Below are positions 35,802 to 47,730 of a stretch of 64,000 nucleotides of DNA, in pieces. Source of the stretch: Cephalopachus bancanus (taxonomy: Eukaryota; Chordata; Mammalia; Primates; Tarsiidae); NCBI GenBank assembly GCA_027257055.1, contig JAPVLO010000133.1, positions 7,427,501 through 7,491,500 of the forward strand, given 5' to 3'. The notes below the pieces were generated by a model. That model did not search any database, was not told the DNA's origin, and saw nothing but the letters and a program-made list of their open reading frames with translations. Each line of letters begins with the position of its first letter. Within the stretch, counting starts at the first letter, position 1. The translations under genes were made by a program, and so were the position numbers.

Positions 35802-36106
35802 CACCAGGCTTGGTGGCTCAGCCTGTAATCCCAGCACTTTGGGAGGCCGAGATGAGTGGATTGCCTGAGCCCAAGGTTCAAGACCAGCCCGGGCAACTTG
35901 GTGAGATCTCGTCTCCACAATACATCAAAAGTTAGCCTGGCATGGTAGCACATGCCTGTAGTTCCAGCTACTTGGAAGGCTGAGGTGGAAGGCTCGCCGG
36001 AGCACAGTGGGTCAATGCTGGGGTAGCCGTGAGCGTGCTACTGCACTCCAGCCTGGGTGACTGAGTGAGACTCCAACTCGGAAACAAAACAAAACAAAAC
36101 AAAAAA
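35802..36106 (+). mobile_element. Alu dimer, older lineage copy with (AAAAC)n tail
   Basis: GGCTTGGTGGCTCAGCCTGT and GGGCAACTTGGTGAGATCTC in the left arm; the tail has become AAAAC repeats. Flanks AAAAATTCTACAGTGTC and AAAAACCCTACAGTCTC are a diverged 17-bp TSD (three differences). Confidence 0.93.
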
Positions 36107-36189
36107 CCCTACAGTCTCTCTTCCTCACTGGTATTCAGAAGGAGAGATGTTGGCAATGTTTTCATTACCTCTTAAAATTTAAACACTGA

Positions 36190-36380
36190 GTGCAAATGCA
36201 TCCATTTACTATGCTTCTGCAGACTTTATATCATGTGATTCTTACTATTTCTCCAAGATATAGGCGACACTGCTCCCTGGAGAATGGATACCAAGAAGAG
36301 AAGCAATCTGCCCAAATCACGTAGTTAAGAAGTAGCAATGCTGAATTGCGACCTGGATGTTCTGCTCCTGAGTCTAAATG
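36190..36380 (+). repeat. MIR relic
   Basis: TCATGTGATTCTTACTATT, GCAATCTGCCCAAATCACGT and GAATTGCGACCTGGATGTTC follow MIR order. Confidence 0.7.
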
Positions 36381-36654
36381 AAATAGCCCATTATGTGATC
36401 AAGTCACTAGGATGGGAGAGTAATTTTTCAAGATTGAGGCATTTTTCAGGTAATTTTTAAAAATTGAGTAAGTAAATACTCATAAGATTACATTGGAGAA
36501 CACAAACCTTGATTTAAGAATCAATGGCAAGGTGGTTTTGTTTTTTTTTTTCCACCCTGACCCACTTTTCCCTAGTCAGACTCACATGTTCCTTGCCCTA
36601 AGGATGCTGACAATTCTGGCATAAAGGAGAGAAGATGTCTTTCCGGTCTCATGT

Positions 36655-36800
36655 GGTTTGAATTCCAACCTTCACTTATTAGTCGTATAACTTTGGACAA
36701 GCTCTTTGGTTGACTTGTTTGTAAAATGGTAAAAATTGATGGCAACCAACAAGATTCATGGGAATAAATAAACGAGATGGCATCTGTAAAGAGCCTGCCA
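36655..36800 (+). repeat. MIR relic
   Basis: TAGTCGTATAACTTTGGACA, TGTTTGTAAAATGGTAAAAA and AGAGCCTGCCATTCTAGGCA follow MIR order. Confidence 0.7.
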
Positions 36801-36922
36801 TTCTAGGCACCAAGGACATGACCATCATTACATGGACAGCAGCACCAAGCAGGGTATTATTTTAACTTGGAACGTCTCACCCCTTTCAGAAGGTAGATAG
36901 TTAGTTTAAAAATATATCGTGG

Positions 36923-37029
36923 CTGGAAGGCTGAGGCGGAAGGATCGCCGGAGCCCAGCAGGTCGAGGCTGCGGTGGCCGGGAGCGGCCACTGCACTCCA
37001 GTCTGGGCGACAGAGTAAGACTCCAACTC

Positions 37030-37091
<62 letters not shown>
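36923..37091 (+). mobile_element. 5'-truncated Alu (right-arm part) with A29(TA)n tail
   Basis: Only the right-arm sequence from GGAAGGCTGAGGCGG to ACTCCAACTC is present, followed by about 29 A and about 16 TA units. The flank before it ends AAAATATATCGTGG (about 36909-36922), and the same ATATATCGTGG closes the TA run (to 37096). It is therefore a true truncated insertion with a TSD, and the TA tract lies exactly at the tail/TSD junction. Confidence 0.95.
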
Positions 37092-37093
<2 letters not shown>

Positions 37094-37136
37094 TGGTAAG
37101 TTTGTGATAAGTTAAGTGACGTAAATAAGCAACATT

Positions 37137-37200
37137 CTCTTGGATTTTTTATGACTTTCTTTCTGTATTTTTATTTAAAATTTTAGGGTAATTCTCCTGG
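37137..37200. repeat. Direct duplication, left copy
   Basis: About 55 bp running from CTCTTGGATTTTTTATGACTT to TTTAGGGTA recur at about 37472-37532. The two copies bracket an antisense Alu. The Alu lies in the second copy, so the duplication probably preceded the insertion. Confidence 0.85.
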
Positions 37201-37473
37201 ATTTTTTTTTTTTTTTGAGTTGGAGTCTCACTCTGTCACCCAGACTGGAGTGCAGTGGCCGCTTCCGGCCACTGCAGTCTCGACCTGCTGGGCTCTGGCG
37301 ATCCTTCCACCTCAGCCTTCCGAGTAGCTGGAACTACAGGTGCACGCTACCATGCCTGGCTAATTTTTGATTTATTGTAGAGATGAGATCTTGCCAAGTT
37401 GCCCAGGCGGGTCTCGAACTCACCTCAGCCTCCCAAAGGTGCGGGATTACAGGCTGAGCCACCGAGCTCGGCC
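37201..37473 (-). mobile_element. Alu dimer, lineage copy, antisense, internal deletion
   Basis: T-run, then GAGTTGGAGTCTCACTCTGT, the right arm, linker TTTTTGATTTATTGTAGAGA and a left arm. CCAAGTTGCCC shows no 5-bp deletion. About 20 bases that others carry between GGGTCTCGAAC and TCACCTCAGCC are missing. Probable TSD is the diverged TCTCCTGGATTTTT / TCTTCTGGATTTTT. Confidence 0.94.
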
Positions 37474-37532
37474 TCTTCTGGATTTTTTATACCATGACTT
37501 TCTTTCTGTATTTTTATTTAAAATTTTAGGGT
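37474..37532. repeat. Direct duplication, right copy
   Basis: Matches the left copy at 37137-37190, apart from a three-base ACC insertion after GGATTTTTTAT and small differences at the left edge. Confidence 0.85.
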
Positions 37533-38204
37533 ACAAGATGGAGAATTCGTAGCCCTTTTATAGTGTTTTTTTGCACTTCAGTGGCTTCTGTAGGCTCATA
37601 GCTGGTCTTATCTTTTGAACCTAATGCATGTAACAGCCTTTGAATAAGAGTAGCAGCTTGTCACCCAACCTCAGTGATTTGTACAGGCCAAAACAAGCTT
37701 TCTGTTAAGATCGTGACCACCCCAGATGTCGGTCTGCTTTGCTTATCATAGTTCCTCAGAATGGAATCACATGAAAATAGTCCCTGAGGGTCTTAACTCA
37801 TGGCAACCTTGGTCTCCTCCTCAAGAGAAATTCTCAGGAACACCCTGGGGGTGGGGTTTGAATGTGGCTTCTGACATCAGGTGACTCACTGCAGGTTGTG
37901 GATGTGTGGGAGGAGGGGCTTTGGGGGACCCAAGTCTTCCCCCCACCCCCGCCTCCTCCTCCCCCTCTCCCTCTCTGCCTCCCCCCCCACCCAGCCTTCC
38001 CTTCCTCCACCATCTCATCCTGTCTCAACACCTGTGTCTCTTTCTGCATTGCATGATATTCACAACACAGACCTGGGAACCTGAGTGTGCTGGGCAGGAG
38101 GGCAGCAGGATGCAGGTGCCTCTTCCACCTGCAACGCTCTTTTAAAAATATATAAAAAAAGCACATGCTACTTCAGAGATGCCATTACAGCAACGCACTC
38201 ATAG
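37533..38204. other. No recognised feature; C-rich low-complexity patch
   Basis: 37938-38010 is a C/CT-rich patch giving proline-rich frames on the plus strand and Gly/Arg-rich frames on the minus strand. No gene supported. Confidence 0.5.
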
Positions 38205-38300
38205 TCAACTTCAGTTGGCCTTTATTGAGCACTTACTGTGTGCCAGACACAATGCACTTGGTGCAACTTCACACATTTTTCATAACAGGGGCTTTGTGGG
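38205..38300 (+). repeat. MIR/L2-type relic
   Basis: CCTTTATTGAGCACTTACTG followed by TGTGCCAGACACAATGCAC is the classic relic motif. Confidence 0.7.
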
Positions 38301-38330
38301 ACCCAAATCCCCCTCCCTTCCCCCCTCCCC

Positions 38331-38570
38331 CTGGACTGAATTGTGTCCTCCAACTTCTTACGTCAAAGCTCTACCTCCCAATGTGATTGTATTTGGAAAC
38401 AGGGCTTTTGTGTTCCCATAGGAAGAGACACAGAGGCTTCTCTCTCTTCCAATGTGAGAACACAGTGAGGATTAGAGGAGAACCCTCGCCAGACAACCGT
38501 CCTGCCACAGCCGGCTTGTGGACACTCAGACCTGGCAGTGGAGAGGAGGCACATTCCTGTCGTTGACAGT
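38331..38570 (+). mobile_element. MaLR-type LTR fragment
   Basis: CTGGACTGAATTGTGTCCTC, AATGTGATTGTATTTGGAAA and GAGAACACAGTGAGGATTAG follow the 5' half of a MaLR LTR. The 3' half is not recognisable. Confidence 0.6.
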
Positions 38571-40319
38571 GTTATCTCATCGCTGTCTGAGCTGAGGGAT
38601 ACAAGCCTGAATTGGATCCTTTTTTATGGACGAGGTAACCGAGGCTCCGATCTTTGTGTTTCACGTCTCAGCATTGTCTAACCCTGTCTAACCCTGTTTC
38701 TGACCACTCTGTCTCAGCTCAGGTGAGACTTGTGAGCTGCATTGCTGTGTTTTCTGCAACCACATGTTTGCTACAACCACATGTTTGCTTCCACCACTAC
38801 CCCATCCCCCCCCATTTTTCTAAAGAATTTTCTTTAGAATTCTTTCTTAAGAATTATTCCCTCCCAGTACCCAGGTCTCTTGCCATTCTTATTCCTTCCC
38901 AAATCCCATCCTATCCCCAGGCAAGCATTTTGTCATTGTCTTGTGTCCTCTCTCCTCTCTTCAAAATGTTTCCTGAAAATGGGTTCCTCTCTCTGAGACG
39001 TCCTGTCACCCATCAAGTGTATCTTGCCCATCCTTGTTACAAAGTTGCTTCTTCCACATTTGCACTCAGGCAAACATCTTTGGTTAGACATTGGGGCTTT
39101 TTGTTGTTGTTTGCAACTTTGTAAAGTTTTTGGTGGTCCAAAGGGGAGGAGTAATGAAAAAAAACAGGCAGATAATCTGTCATTTTCCTAAGTCAAGATG
39201 TAGTGATAGCCAATTGCTGCCTAGTTTTTAAAGCGTTTAAAGATGATTTATCATTGTGTTATATTTTTGCTGTTTTCATGATGAGGTGGTCCTTGTGCAT
39301 TTCGAATTCCCCACCATGGGGCTGTGAATGGGCCCGCAGCTTATTGAACCCTGATATCAACATACACAGCAGCGAACGGCAGACACATATTAGTCTTGAA
39401 CACCCAAGGCAGTTGTACTATTGACATTCCTCATTTCCCATGAATAAGAGGAAAAGAAAGACATCCCCATGGATCTTCTGTCTTGCTGGCTTTGTGAGGC
39501 ATCCTTCCGCTCCTGCCCTCACCTGAGCCTGCAATCAATCATTGGGCCTTGGGCTGCTGCTTCCTGAGGTCGCCATCTCCCGTGATCTGCCTTCCTGACT
39601 TTCTATTTTGCCGGCTCTCTCCCTGCCAACATGTTGCCCTTCCTGTCCACACGCTTCCAGGACTTGAACCCAGGGCAACAAATGCACACAGCAGGGTACA
39701 CCCCGTATTTTGGGTTTCACTCTGCACATTCGACCTTCACCTTGCTGCCTGTTCTCTCTCCAGGCCCGTACCATCCCTGAACGTTGCAAGTGACTCGTCC
39801 CCTCTGTACGTGTTGCTGACATGTGGCAGACCTTTTGCTAGTCCCCAGGGATGTGATGCTCATCAGGATAGCCATGACCTTGTCCTCCTGGGATGCGCAG
39901 TCCACAGGAAACACAGAAGACCCCATCAGGGGTGATACCAACACGTGTTGAACTCTACAGCAGGGAAGTCATGGCATGCCGGCAGGGAGCGTCGATGGCC
40001 TCCTGACTCAGACTTGGACAGAAAAGACATGGTGTCTCCAGGTCAAGACCTGAAGACTGGGCAGCACCATCCCGACTCCACCAGAGCTCAGGGGTCGAGG
40101 GCAAGTGTCCCTGCTTCAGGCAGAGGTAGCATCATTCGAAACCAGTTCATATCTGGGGTATGATGAGGGGTTCACTGTGGCCAGAGTCAGCTGATGAGCT
40201 GTGTTGGAAGATGAAGTCAGAGGGACTCATTACCTTCTTCTTTTCTCTTCCCACCTTTTCTTTTCTTCCTTCCCTCCTTTCTTTTTATTTTTTATTCAAT
40301 TTTAATTTTTGTTTTGTTT
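38571..40319. other. No recognised feature
   Basis: Contains a short duplication of CAACCACATGTTTGCT (38757-38789). Frames of 128-156 codons lack domains. Confidence 0.45.
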
Positions 40320-40605
40320 TGAGTCAGGGTCTCACTCTGTCACTCAGACTGGAGTACAGTGACCACAGCTCACTGCAGCCTTAACCTCCTGGGATCAGCA
40401 GACGATCCTCCTGCTTCAGCCTCCTGAGTAACTGGGACTGCAAGCATGTGTCACCACACCTGGCTAATTTTTTATTTTTATTTTTGCAGAGACGCAGTCT
40501 CACTATGTTGCCCAGGCTGGCCTCAAACTTGTGGGCTCACGTGCCGCTCCTGCCTCAGCCTCCCTGAGTGCTGGGATTATGGACATGAACCGCCACACCT
40601 GGCTG
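40320..40605 (-). mobile_element. AluJ-like dimer, antisense
   Basis: GAGTCAGGGTCTCACTCTGT, right arm, TTTTTGCAGAGACGCAGTCT linker and a left arm ending near GGACATGAACCGCCACACC. Old copy. Confidence 0.92.
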
Positions 40606-41704
40606 AGATGCATTTCACAAGCAGGCTATTCAGGCCATGACTCACTGTTCCCTCTACTTGAAATGTCCCCCCCACCCACCAGGCAGCCCCCTACCCTCTG
40701 TGAGACTCAGCCTGACCATCATCTTCTCTGTAAAGTTCCTTCTAACCTTGCTCAGGAACAGTTTTTACGTACCACATACCTGAGTTTACATTCACACACC
40801 ACATCTGTCTCTCCCACTGCAGGGTCAGCTCCTGGAGGGCAAGGTTGATCATTTTTAAAATAATCTGAATCCCTCCCTTATATCAGCAAAGAAACTGTCA
40901 TAAAGCATATGCTCAATGTGGAGCATTTGCTGATGTTACACCTTTGAAAAGCTGGCGATCTTCCCCATGAGTTTTAAAACATTGTGTTTCATTCACATCT
41001 TGGCCTGGGTTGTTTGCAGTGTAGGTGTGTGTCCTTTGGCATGTGGCATGTGTCCTTCCTTTAATGTGTCCTTTGGCATGTGGGGCCAGGAGACTGCCCC
41101 GCTATGTCTAGTTGATTCCACAGGTTGACTTACAATAGGGCACAGCTCCCAGGAGGAGTGTGATCAGGGCTCCAAATGCTCTGCTTTCAAGCCGGAGTTT
41201 ATTACTGGGGGAAGAGGGTGTGTGTCAGGTGTCATCTGCACTGAGAGCCAAGGGCTGAGGCTAGAAAGGCTGAGAAGTGGCTGCTGGTTTCTCATGGTTG
41301 TTGAGACCAGGATCCGCCTGGCTTCATCTCCTGGCAGTAGCTTTAGGTCCAAAACAAGTGGCTGTGTGTGACTTTGAAGAGCTGTGTCAGAGTGTCAAGG
41401 CCAGGCGTGGCCAGAAGTGCTCTTGACTGAGCATAAAATCACACAACGGGAATGCCTTCACACTTAGGGGAGGCCATGCCTGGGTCTCACGGGGAATGCC
41501 CTGAGCTCTGGTGAGGACAGTGACCAGAGTAGGGGCTTTGGGCACAGAGGAGGTGAGATGCCTGTGGCCTCTCCAGTTTTTCATCAGTGAGCCTCTAGGT
41601 TAGAAGTGGTAACACTTAAGACACCAAGATCAGCAGATGCAAATGCTCTATCAGAAATATATCTCAGTGGAACGATCAGGCTGTCTGCCTACCTGGATAG
41701 CTGT
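40606..41704. other. No recognised feature
   Basis: A TGTCCTTTGGCATGTGG phrase occurs twice (about 41030 and 41067). No gene supported. Confidence 0.5.
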
Positions 41705-41885
41705 TCAATACTTCATTTAGTTGAGACTGTTCATTGAGGGCCTACTACATGCCAGACACTTCTCTATTTAGGATATAAAAGTAAAGAGGCTAGGCAAATG
41801 TTTGCCTACATGCAACATATTTTCTAGAAATGAACACATAAAATATCATTTCAGGTAGAGGTAACTGTCATGATGAAAATAAAAG
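41705..41885 (+). repeat. L2/MIR-type relic
   Basis: TTCATTGAGGGCCTACTACATGCC, CAGACACTTCTCTATTTAGG and GGTAACTGTCATGATGAAAA follow the order of the common relic. Confidence 0.65.
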
Positions 41886-43394
41886 CTGGGTGAGGAGGCA
41901 GGGGTAAGCCTCCTCACCCATGGGGCAGGGCTCGTGTGTGGGGTAGGGCTTATGAGAGAGTGGCCACAGTGTACTGGGCAGAGAGGGCTGTGTACTGAGC
42001 AGAGAGCGAAACGAAGGGAGAGTGTGATGGGTGTGACCATGAAGATGGGGGCCTCCAGAAGGACAGTGTGAAGTTAACTTAACTGAGAGGCACCATGGGA
42101 GCAGAAGGGGAGAGGAGGAGAGCAGGCAGAGGTGGTGTTGAGGAAGGAGACAGGTGGGGGGCTCTGGAAATGACTTTGGAAGGGCTGGGCAAGCCTGGAC
42201 ATGTAGGCAGGTTGTGAGATGCAGGTTTCCAAACAGTTGCCAGTGCTGTGATTGATTGTGGCTGGGTGGAAAGCTTGTATTCATCCAAGCAAGCAAAAAA
42301 AAAGCCAATGGCAGTTCTGGAGATGGAGGAAGGTAGCTGGACACAGAATAAATTCTTAAAGAATTGGATTAGATAATGTGTGAAAAGAGGACTTGTGGCA
42401 TGGCAGTGAGAGCAGAGGAGCCGTCTCTAGGGCTATGACCTTCTCAGTCCCTCCTTCATCCTTTACTGCTCATTTTTAACTGAGCATCCAAGCAAGGTGC
42501 CTTTGCGTCTGGTCGTTAGGCCTGAGCTGCAGTCCTCTGCCTCAGGGCTGGGCCCTCACATGCTCCTCCTCAGTGGCATCGGCCTCTAGCCCACAAGGCT
42601 GTCGTGTGTGTCCAGGAGCCAGCACTGAGGGCGAATGACCCTTCTATGAGTTTTACACATCCCAAGGTTAGTGGAAATTTGGAGAAAGAGGGACTGTTGT
42701 TTACTTAGGAAAATTGGACATGGCGGTTGCTATCCTGAGGAGTAGTGCTGTTTTTCCCTTCAGGTGGTGAAACCTGAGCTTACTGGTTCCACAGATTCCT
42801 CACGTGCACCAGAAAGTGTGAGGCAGCGAGCTGAGATAGCTGTAAAACAAAGCAAACCGCCCTCCCCTCCCCCGTCAAAACCTCTGGCATTATGGCTGCA
42901 GAATCTCTGCAGAGAATGACCAGTCTTCTCAATATGTTGGCCTAAATAAACAACAACAACCAAAAAAACAAGACAAAAACAAAAAAACCAGATGCTCTAG
43001 GTTTTTTTATTTTCCTTTTCCCAGAATGTATTTACAGGCTTTGAATTTTCATGGTGCCTCCCAAATATGCTCTTCTTTCTCCATGGGCTGTCTGCTGGAC
43101 CTGCAGGTTTGGTTCAGAATGGAGAAATTAGTGCAGGGCTTCATCCCTACATGTCCCAGACTGAATTGTTGATGGGGTGGGATTCTTTTCATGCTACCCT
43201 GCCTGTTTCCTCTCCAGCACTGAGGAGACAATCTAGACACACTCAGTTATTGACAGGTTATGAGGATGGTCAATATCATAGACATTTAGCCTTTTCTTCT
43301 GGGTCACAATGGACCCTGCTTGTGGGTGGACCATATCTAAAATTGCTTCATTGGTGAAGATTATATATGAACCTCTCAATTTTCTATTTGCTTC
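41886..43394. other. No recognised feature
   Basis: Minus-strand frames of up to 158 codons (41868-42344) are Ser/Leu/Pro-rich without domains. An A/C-rich stretch lies at 42945-42990. No gene supported. Confidence 0.45.
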
Positions 43395-43399
43395 TTACC

Positions 43400-44540
43400 T
43401 CAAAGATTGGTCTTAAAAAATATTCATTGCCACACTATAATTATACATATTTATGGGATACAATTTGATGTCTTGATACAAGCATGCATTGTGCAATGTT
43501 TAAATCTGGGCAGTCAGTGTATCCCTCACCTCATGCATCCACCATCTCCCTGTGGTGAGAACATCCTGCACCCCTGACTCCAGCCACTTTGCATACACAA
43601 CACCCTACTGTTAACCACAATCACTCTACTGTGCAGTAGAACACCAGAATGTATTCTTCCCATCTAGTTGTAACTTTGTATCCACTGACCCATCTCTCCC
43701 CACCTTTCCTTCTCTCATCCCCTCTTAGTCTGGTAATCACTATTCTACTTGCTACTTCCACGAGGTCAACTCTTTTTTTTTTTTTTAAATTCCACATATG
43801 AATGAGATCATGAGGCATTTTTCTTTCTGTTCCTGACATGTTTCAATTTAACAGAATGTCCTCCCGGTTCATCCATTTTGATTCAAATAACAAGATTTAA
43901 TTTTTAAAAATGAATGAATAGTATCCAATGTGTGGATACACCACATTTTCTTCATTCATTTATTTGTTGTTGGGCATTTAGACTGATTCCAAGTCTTGGC
44001 TGTTGTGGATAGTGCTGTAATAAGCACAGCAATGCAGGTATCACCTTGACATGCTGATTTCACTGCCTTGAGATATATACCAAGTAGTGGAATTACTGGA
44101 TCATATGCTAGTTCCATTTTTAATTTTTTAAGAAACCACTATATTGTCTTCCATAATGGCTGTACTAATTTCCAATCCCACCAATAGTGTATAAGAGTTC
44201 TATTTTCTCCACACCCTTGCTGTCACTTGTTTTCTCTCTTCTTTTTGATAACAGCCATTCTAACTGGAGTGAGGTGATATCTCACTGTGGTTTTGATTTG
44301 ATGATTTTTTTACTGTACCTGTTGTCCATTTGTAGGTCTTTTTTGGATAAGTACCTATTAAAGTATTTTGCCCATTTTTTAATTGGGTTATTTGCTTTTT
44401 GTTATTGAGCTGTTTAAGTTCCCTATATATTCTGGATATCAGCTCCTTGTCAGATATATAGTTTGCAAATATTTTCTCTCATTCTGTAGGCTGCTGCTTT
44501 ACTCAGTTGTTTCCTTGGGAGTGCAAAATTTTTGAAAATT
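43400..44540 (-). mobile_element. L1 3' portion (ORF2 C-terminal region and 3'UTR), antisense
   Basis: On the minus strand, sequence for the last part of L1 ORF2 and the 3'UTR is clear by nucleotide phrases: GGCTGTACTAATTTCCAATC, CCATTTGTAGGTCTTTTTTGG, CAGCTCCTTGTCAGATATAT and, at the UTR end, ATTATACATATTTATGGGAT. The frame is broken by many stops, and the 5' five-sixths of a full L1 are absent. L1 supplies the machinery that mobilises Alu; this copy cannot. Confidence 0.88.
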
Positions 44541-44646
44541 AATGTGATTGATCTAACAGCATGAACATGGTTACAGACCAACAAAAAATTATGACAAGTG
44601 CAGGAACAGTTTTGTGGTCCATTTTAATTGAAGTTGTATGTGTATG

Positions 44647-44668
44647 TGAGAGAGAGAGAGAGAGAGAG
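44647..44668. repeat. (GA)n microsatellite
   Basis: About eleven perfect GA units followed by TGTGTG. Confidence 0.9.
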
Positions 44669-44814
44669 TGTGTGAGGTGGTGGTAAGGAAGATTAGGAAA
44701 GGATTTTCTTTTCCCTCAATGTTTCTTCAAAGTAAATCATTACAAGCTTGTATATCATTGGATGCTCCATTCCTAAATGTTTTCTTTGGAGATTCTCATT
44801 GCTTTGCTAATTGT

Positions 44815-45325
44815 ATTAGTTATCTATTGCTATGTAACAACTTTCCCCAGAATTTAGAGGTTTAAAACAATAAACAGATATCATCTCAGTTTCTGTGAGT
44901 TATAAATCAGTGTCTGGCTGCACTGGGTCCTCTGACAACCAAAATGTTGGCCTGGACCCTGGGCATCTCAAAGCTCGAAGTGGGGAGGACCCACTTCCAG
45001 ACAACTCGCATGGTTGTTGGCACATATGTGATGGCAGCTGGCTGGAGACATACGTACCATGTGGGCTTCCACAGGGCCAGTCACAGTGTGGCCTCCTGCT
45101 TTCCCTAGATGAAGGACTCAGAAAGAATGAGAGCTGGCAAGCAAGATGGAAGTCATGTTATTTTTGTTACCTAATCCTTAGGGTGATATCATGTCACTTT
45201 TCCTGTCCTCTGTCCTTTGTTCATCAGAATCTAGTTGCTGCACCCAGCCCACAATCATGGGGAGGGAATAGTACAAGGGCATGGGTGTCTGGAGGTGCAG
45301 AACATAGGGGGCTATTATAGAACCT
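44815..45325 (-). repeat. Ancient interspersed repeat (MaLR/LTR-like), orientation uncertain
   Basis: ATTAGTTATCTATTGCTATG, then GGTTTAAAACAATAAACAGA, CATGGTTGTTGGCA, GTGATATCATGTCACTTTTC and GGGGAGGGAATAGTACAAGG keep the order of a common mammalian repeat. I believe it is LTR-derived but cannot name the subfamily. Confidence 0.5.
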
Positions 45326-45989
45326 TCCTCCCACACTAAGTTATTAATCCATAAGCAAACACATATTAAAGACATGCACAAAAAGCCTTGTTCTGTGGAC
45401 TGGGGTTGTAGAAGGGCCCAAATGCAAACACGTATGCAATGTGTTGTGTTTCTCAAAATGTGTTTTGCAAGCTATCTAAGAAGAAACACTTATGCTTTTA
45501 AAATATCCTACAATAACAAGCCAGCACATACTAAGGGCTCAGAGAATTATGGAGGTGGGAGAACTCGCTGTGAAGATGAGTTAAGACCTGAATCCCATCT
45601 GAGAGAGACACATTTCCACAGGACACAGGCACATGGGATGAGACATGCTAGAGGGTGGCAGCTGGAACCCAACAGGAGCCAAGTGGCTTCATTCCTTTCT
45701 GCCATGTCCAGGACCCCTCATGATTGCTGCAACCATCCCCTTCTGTCCCATTCTCCCCACCCCCTCCCTGCCTCATGTGAATGACTAGGAACAATGGAAA
45801 AGAGAAAGAAACAGGCAGGACTTGCAACTTTTATGAGGTGATTTTTCTTCTGATTTTGTTTCTGGAACTTTCTGAGACAGTTTGCTGTAGAGCTCCTGTA
45901 CCTCCTTCCTGCTTGAAACTGGAAAGTCAACAAAGATGAGAACCACTGCTTTCTGATTTGTTGTGTCTCTTGCAGCCCTGTCCAGCAGT
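45326..45989. other. No recognised feature
   Basis: Unique-looking sequence; frames up to 136 codons without domains. Confidence 0.5.
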
Positions 45990-46115
45990 AGCCTCTCATT
46001 TTGCCAATGAAGAAAATGAGGCCTTGAGAAGTTCACTTACTTGCTGAAGTTCATGCACACTGAGGAGAGAGCAGGGATTCTGTAGGCCCCAAAGCACCAC
46101 TCTCTACAACACCCA
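45990..46115 (+). repeat. MIR relic
   Basis: ATTTTGCCAATGAAGAAAATGAGG, GAAGTTCACTTACTTGCTGA and GAGCAGGGATTCTGTAGGC follow the MIR 3' half. Confidence 0.7.
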
Positions 46116-47182
46116 CCGCCTTCTGCTGATGTGCATATGGCCCACTCTACCTGGACTCCGCCACATGAGGCTGGTGACAAGGATTGTCCTCACATCGCAC
46201 GCGAGGAGCCAGGCAGTTTGGGGTGTGACCCTCTTACTTGCTGACACCAAGTAGTGCTAGTTTTGTTTTCTGATAACACTCTGCATATGAAATACCACTG
46301 ACTTCACTGAGACTCAGGCATCTTCTACATGAGAACAGAGAACCCCTTCACCTGCCTGAGCTGGCTGGAATACTCAATAAACAAAACAGAACACATTTTA
46401 GTAATATCTATTCACCACTGTGGAAAGAAGGGAACATCAGAATTATGTAAAATTGAAATGCTATTTGAATTTAAGTTTCAGAAGAAAACTGATTTACATT
46501 GAGCCATGATAGAAATTTGGAGACATTTTAACATGCAGTGCTTTCTTAGAGCAGTTGTGTGCTCCGGATGAGTTTTATCTACTAAAATGCCATTCCAGGG
46601 GGTAAAAAATCCAAACTTTTTCACTGAAGATTTAAGAAGTAGAGTCTTTATTAAATCTAGATTTTAAGTTTATGTGTATATATGGATTTAAAACAATAAG
46701 TAGCTTATCTCAATCCCTGAACCTGTGTTTTTTTCTGGTCACTATCTTCCAGGCACGGAGAGGAAATGAAACAGCCTCACCTCCTAAACGTTCCTTTATC
46801 CCCCCTGCACTTCCTTTTTATTCTCCTTAATTTTAAGAATTTATAGTGTAGTGAGAACTTTCATAAACTCTAATATTCCTGTAGAAAGTGATAACAGTCA
46901 TGTTAGATGTTGTGATTTTTTTTAATAAAAGTGATATAGCATCTCTCCCTAACAGAAATCTCAAACCAAAAATTAAAATATGGTTAAGTATTACAGATGA
47001 TGTTGATATGTGGGTCGTTACTTCGTGAAGACTAAATCTTTTTAGAAGAGGAATAGTGGGTTAAATTTTGCTGTGACAGAGTGATCTCTGGTGATGCTGC
47101 TGAGCAAAGTTGGTAACATAACTAAATGAAGACTCGTGGCTGTAGTTGACTTACAAAGCAGCTGCTCCCTTCATGAGCACCC
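46116..47182. other. No recognised feature
   Basis: AT-rich unique sequence; nothing recognisable. Confidence 0.5.
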
Positions 47183-47196
47183 AAAACCCCAGTAGA

Positions 47197-47491
47197 AGCC
47201 GGGCTCGGTGGCTCAGCCTGTAATCCCGCGCCTTTGGGAGGCTGAGGTGAGTGGATTGCCTGAGCCCGCAGGTTCGAGACCCGCCTAGGCAGGGAGACCT
47301 CATCTCTACAATAAATCAAAAAATCAGCCGGGCGTGGTAGCGCATGCCTGTAATTCCTGCTACTGGGAAGGCTGAGGCGGAAGGATCGCTGGAGCCCAGC
47401 AGGTCGAGGCTGTGGTGACCAGGAGCGGCCACTGCACTCTAGTCTGGCGACAGAGTAAGACTCCAACTCAAAAAAAAAAAAACAAAAAACA
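47197..47491 (+). mobile_element. Young Alu, 5-bp-deletion subfamily
   Basis: Perfect 14-bp duplication AAAACCCCAGTAGA at 47183-47196 and 47492-47505. The left arm reads CTAGGCAGGGAGACC (ACTTG absent). The tail is A-rich with two C interruptions. Confidence 0.95.
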
Positions 47492-47529
47492 AAAACCCCA
47501 GTAGAGATTGTAAGTATTTTCACAAACTG

Positions 47530-47730
47530 TATAGTGTGGTACGTTTCCAAAGACTTTATCTTACTGTACCTTCAGACTCTTCTTTGAGGAAGGTTATCCT
47601 TTCCCTTTCATGGAGAGAAGAGGAAATCTGACATCAGAAGGATAACATGATATTCTCAGGGTCACGTCCAAACCCAGGATTGAATCTTAGGTCTTCTGAG
47701 TCCAAGGCTGGTGCCTTGTCACTTAACTGT
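47530..47730 (+). repeat. Possible MIR relic
   Basis: AGAGAAGAGGAAATCTGACA, CAGGGTCACGTCCAAACCCA and GCCTTGTCACTTAACTG follow the MIR tail order. Confidence 0.5.
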
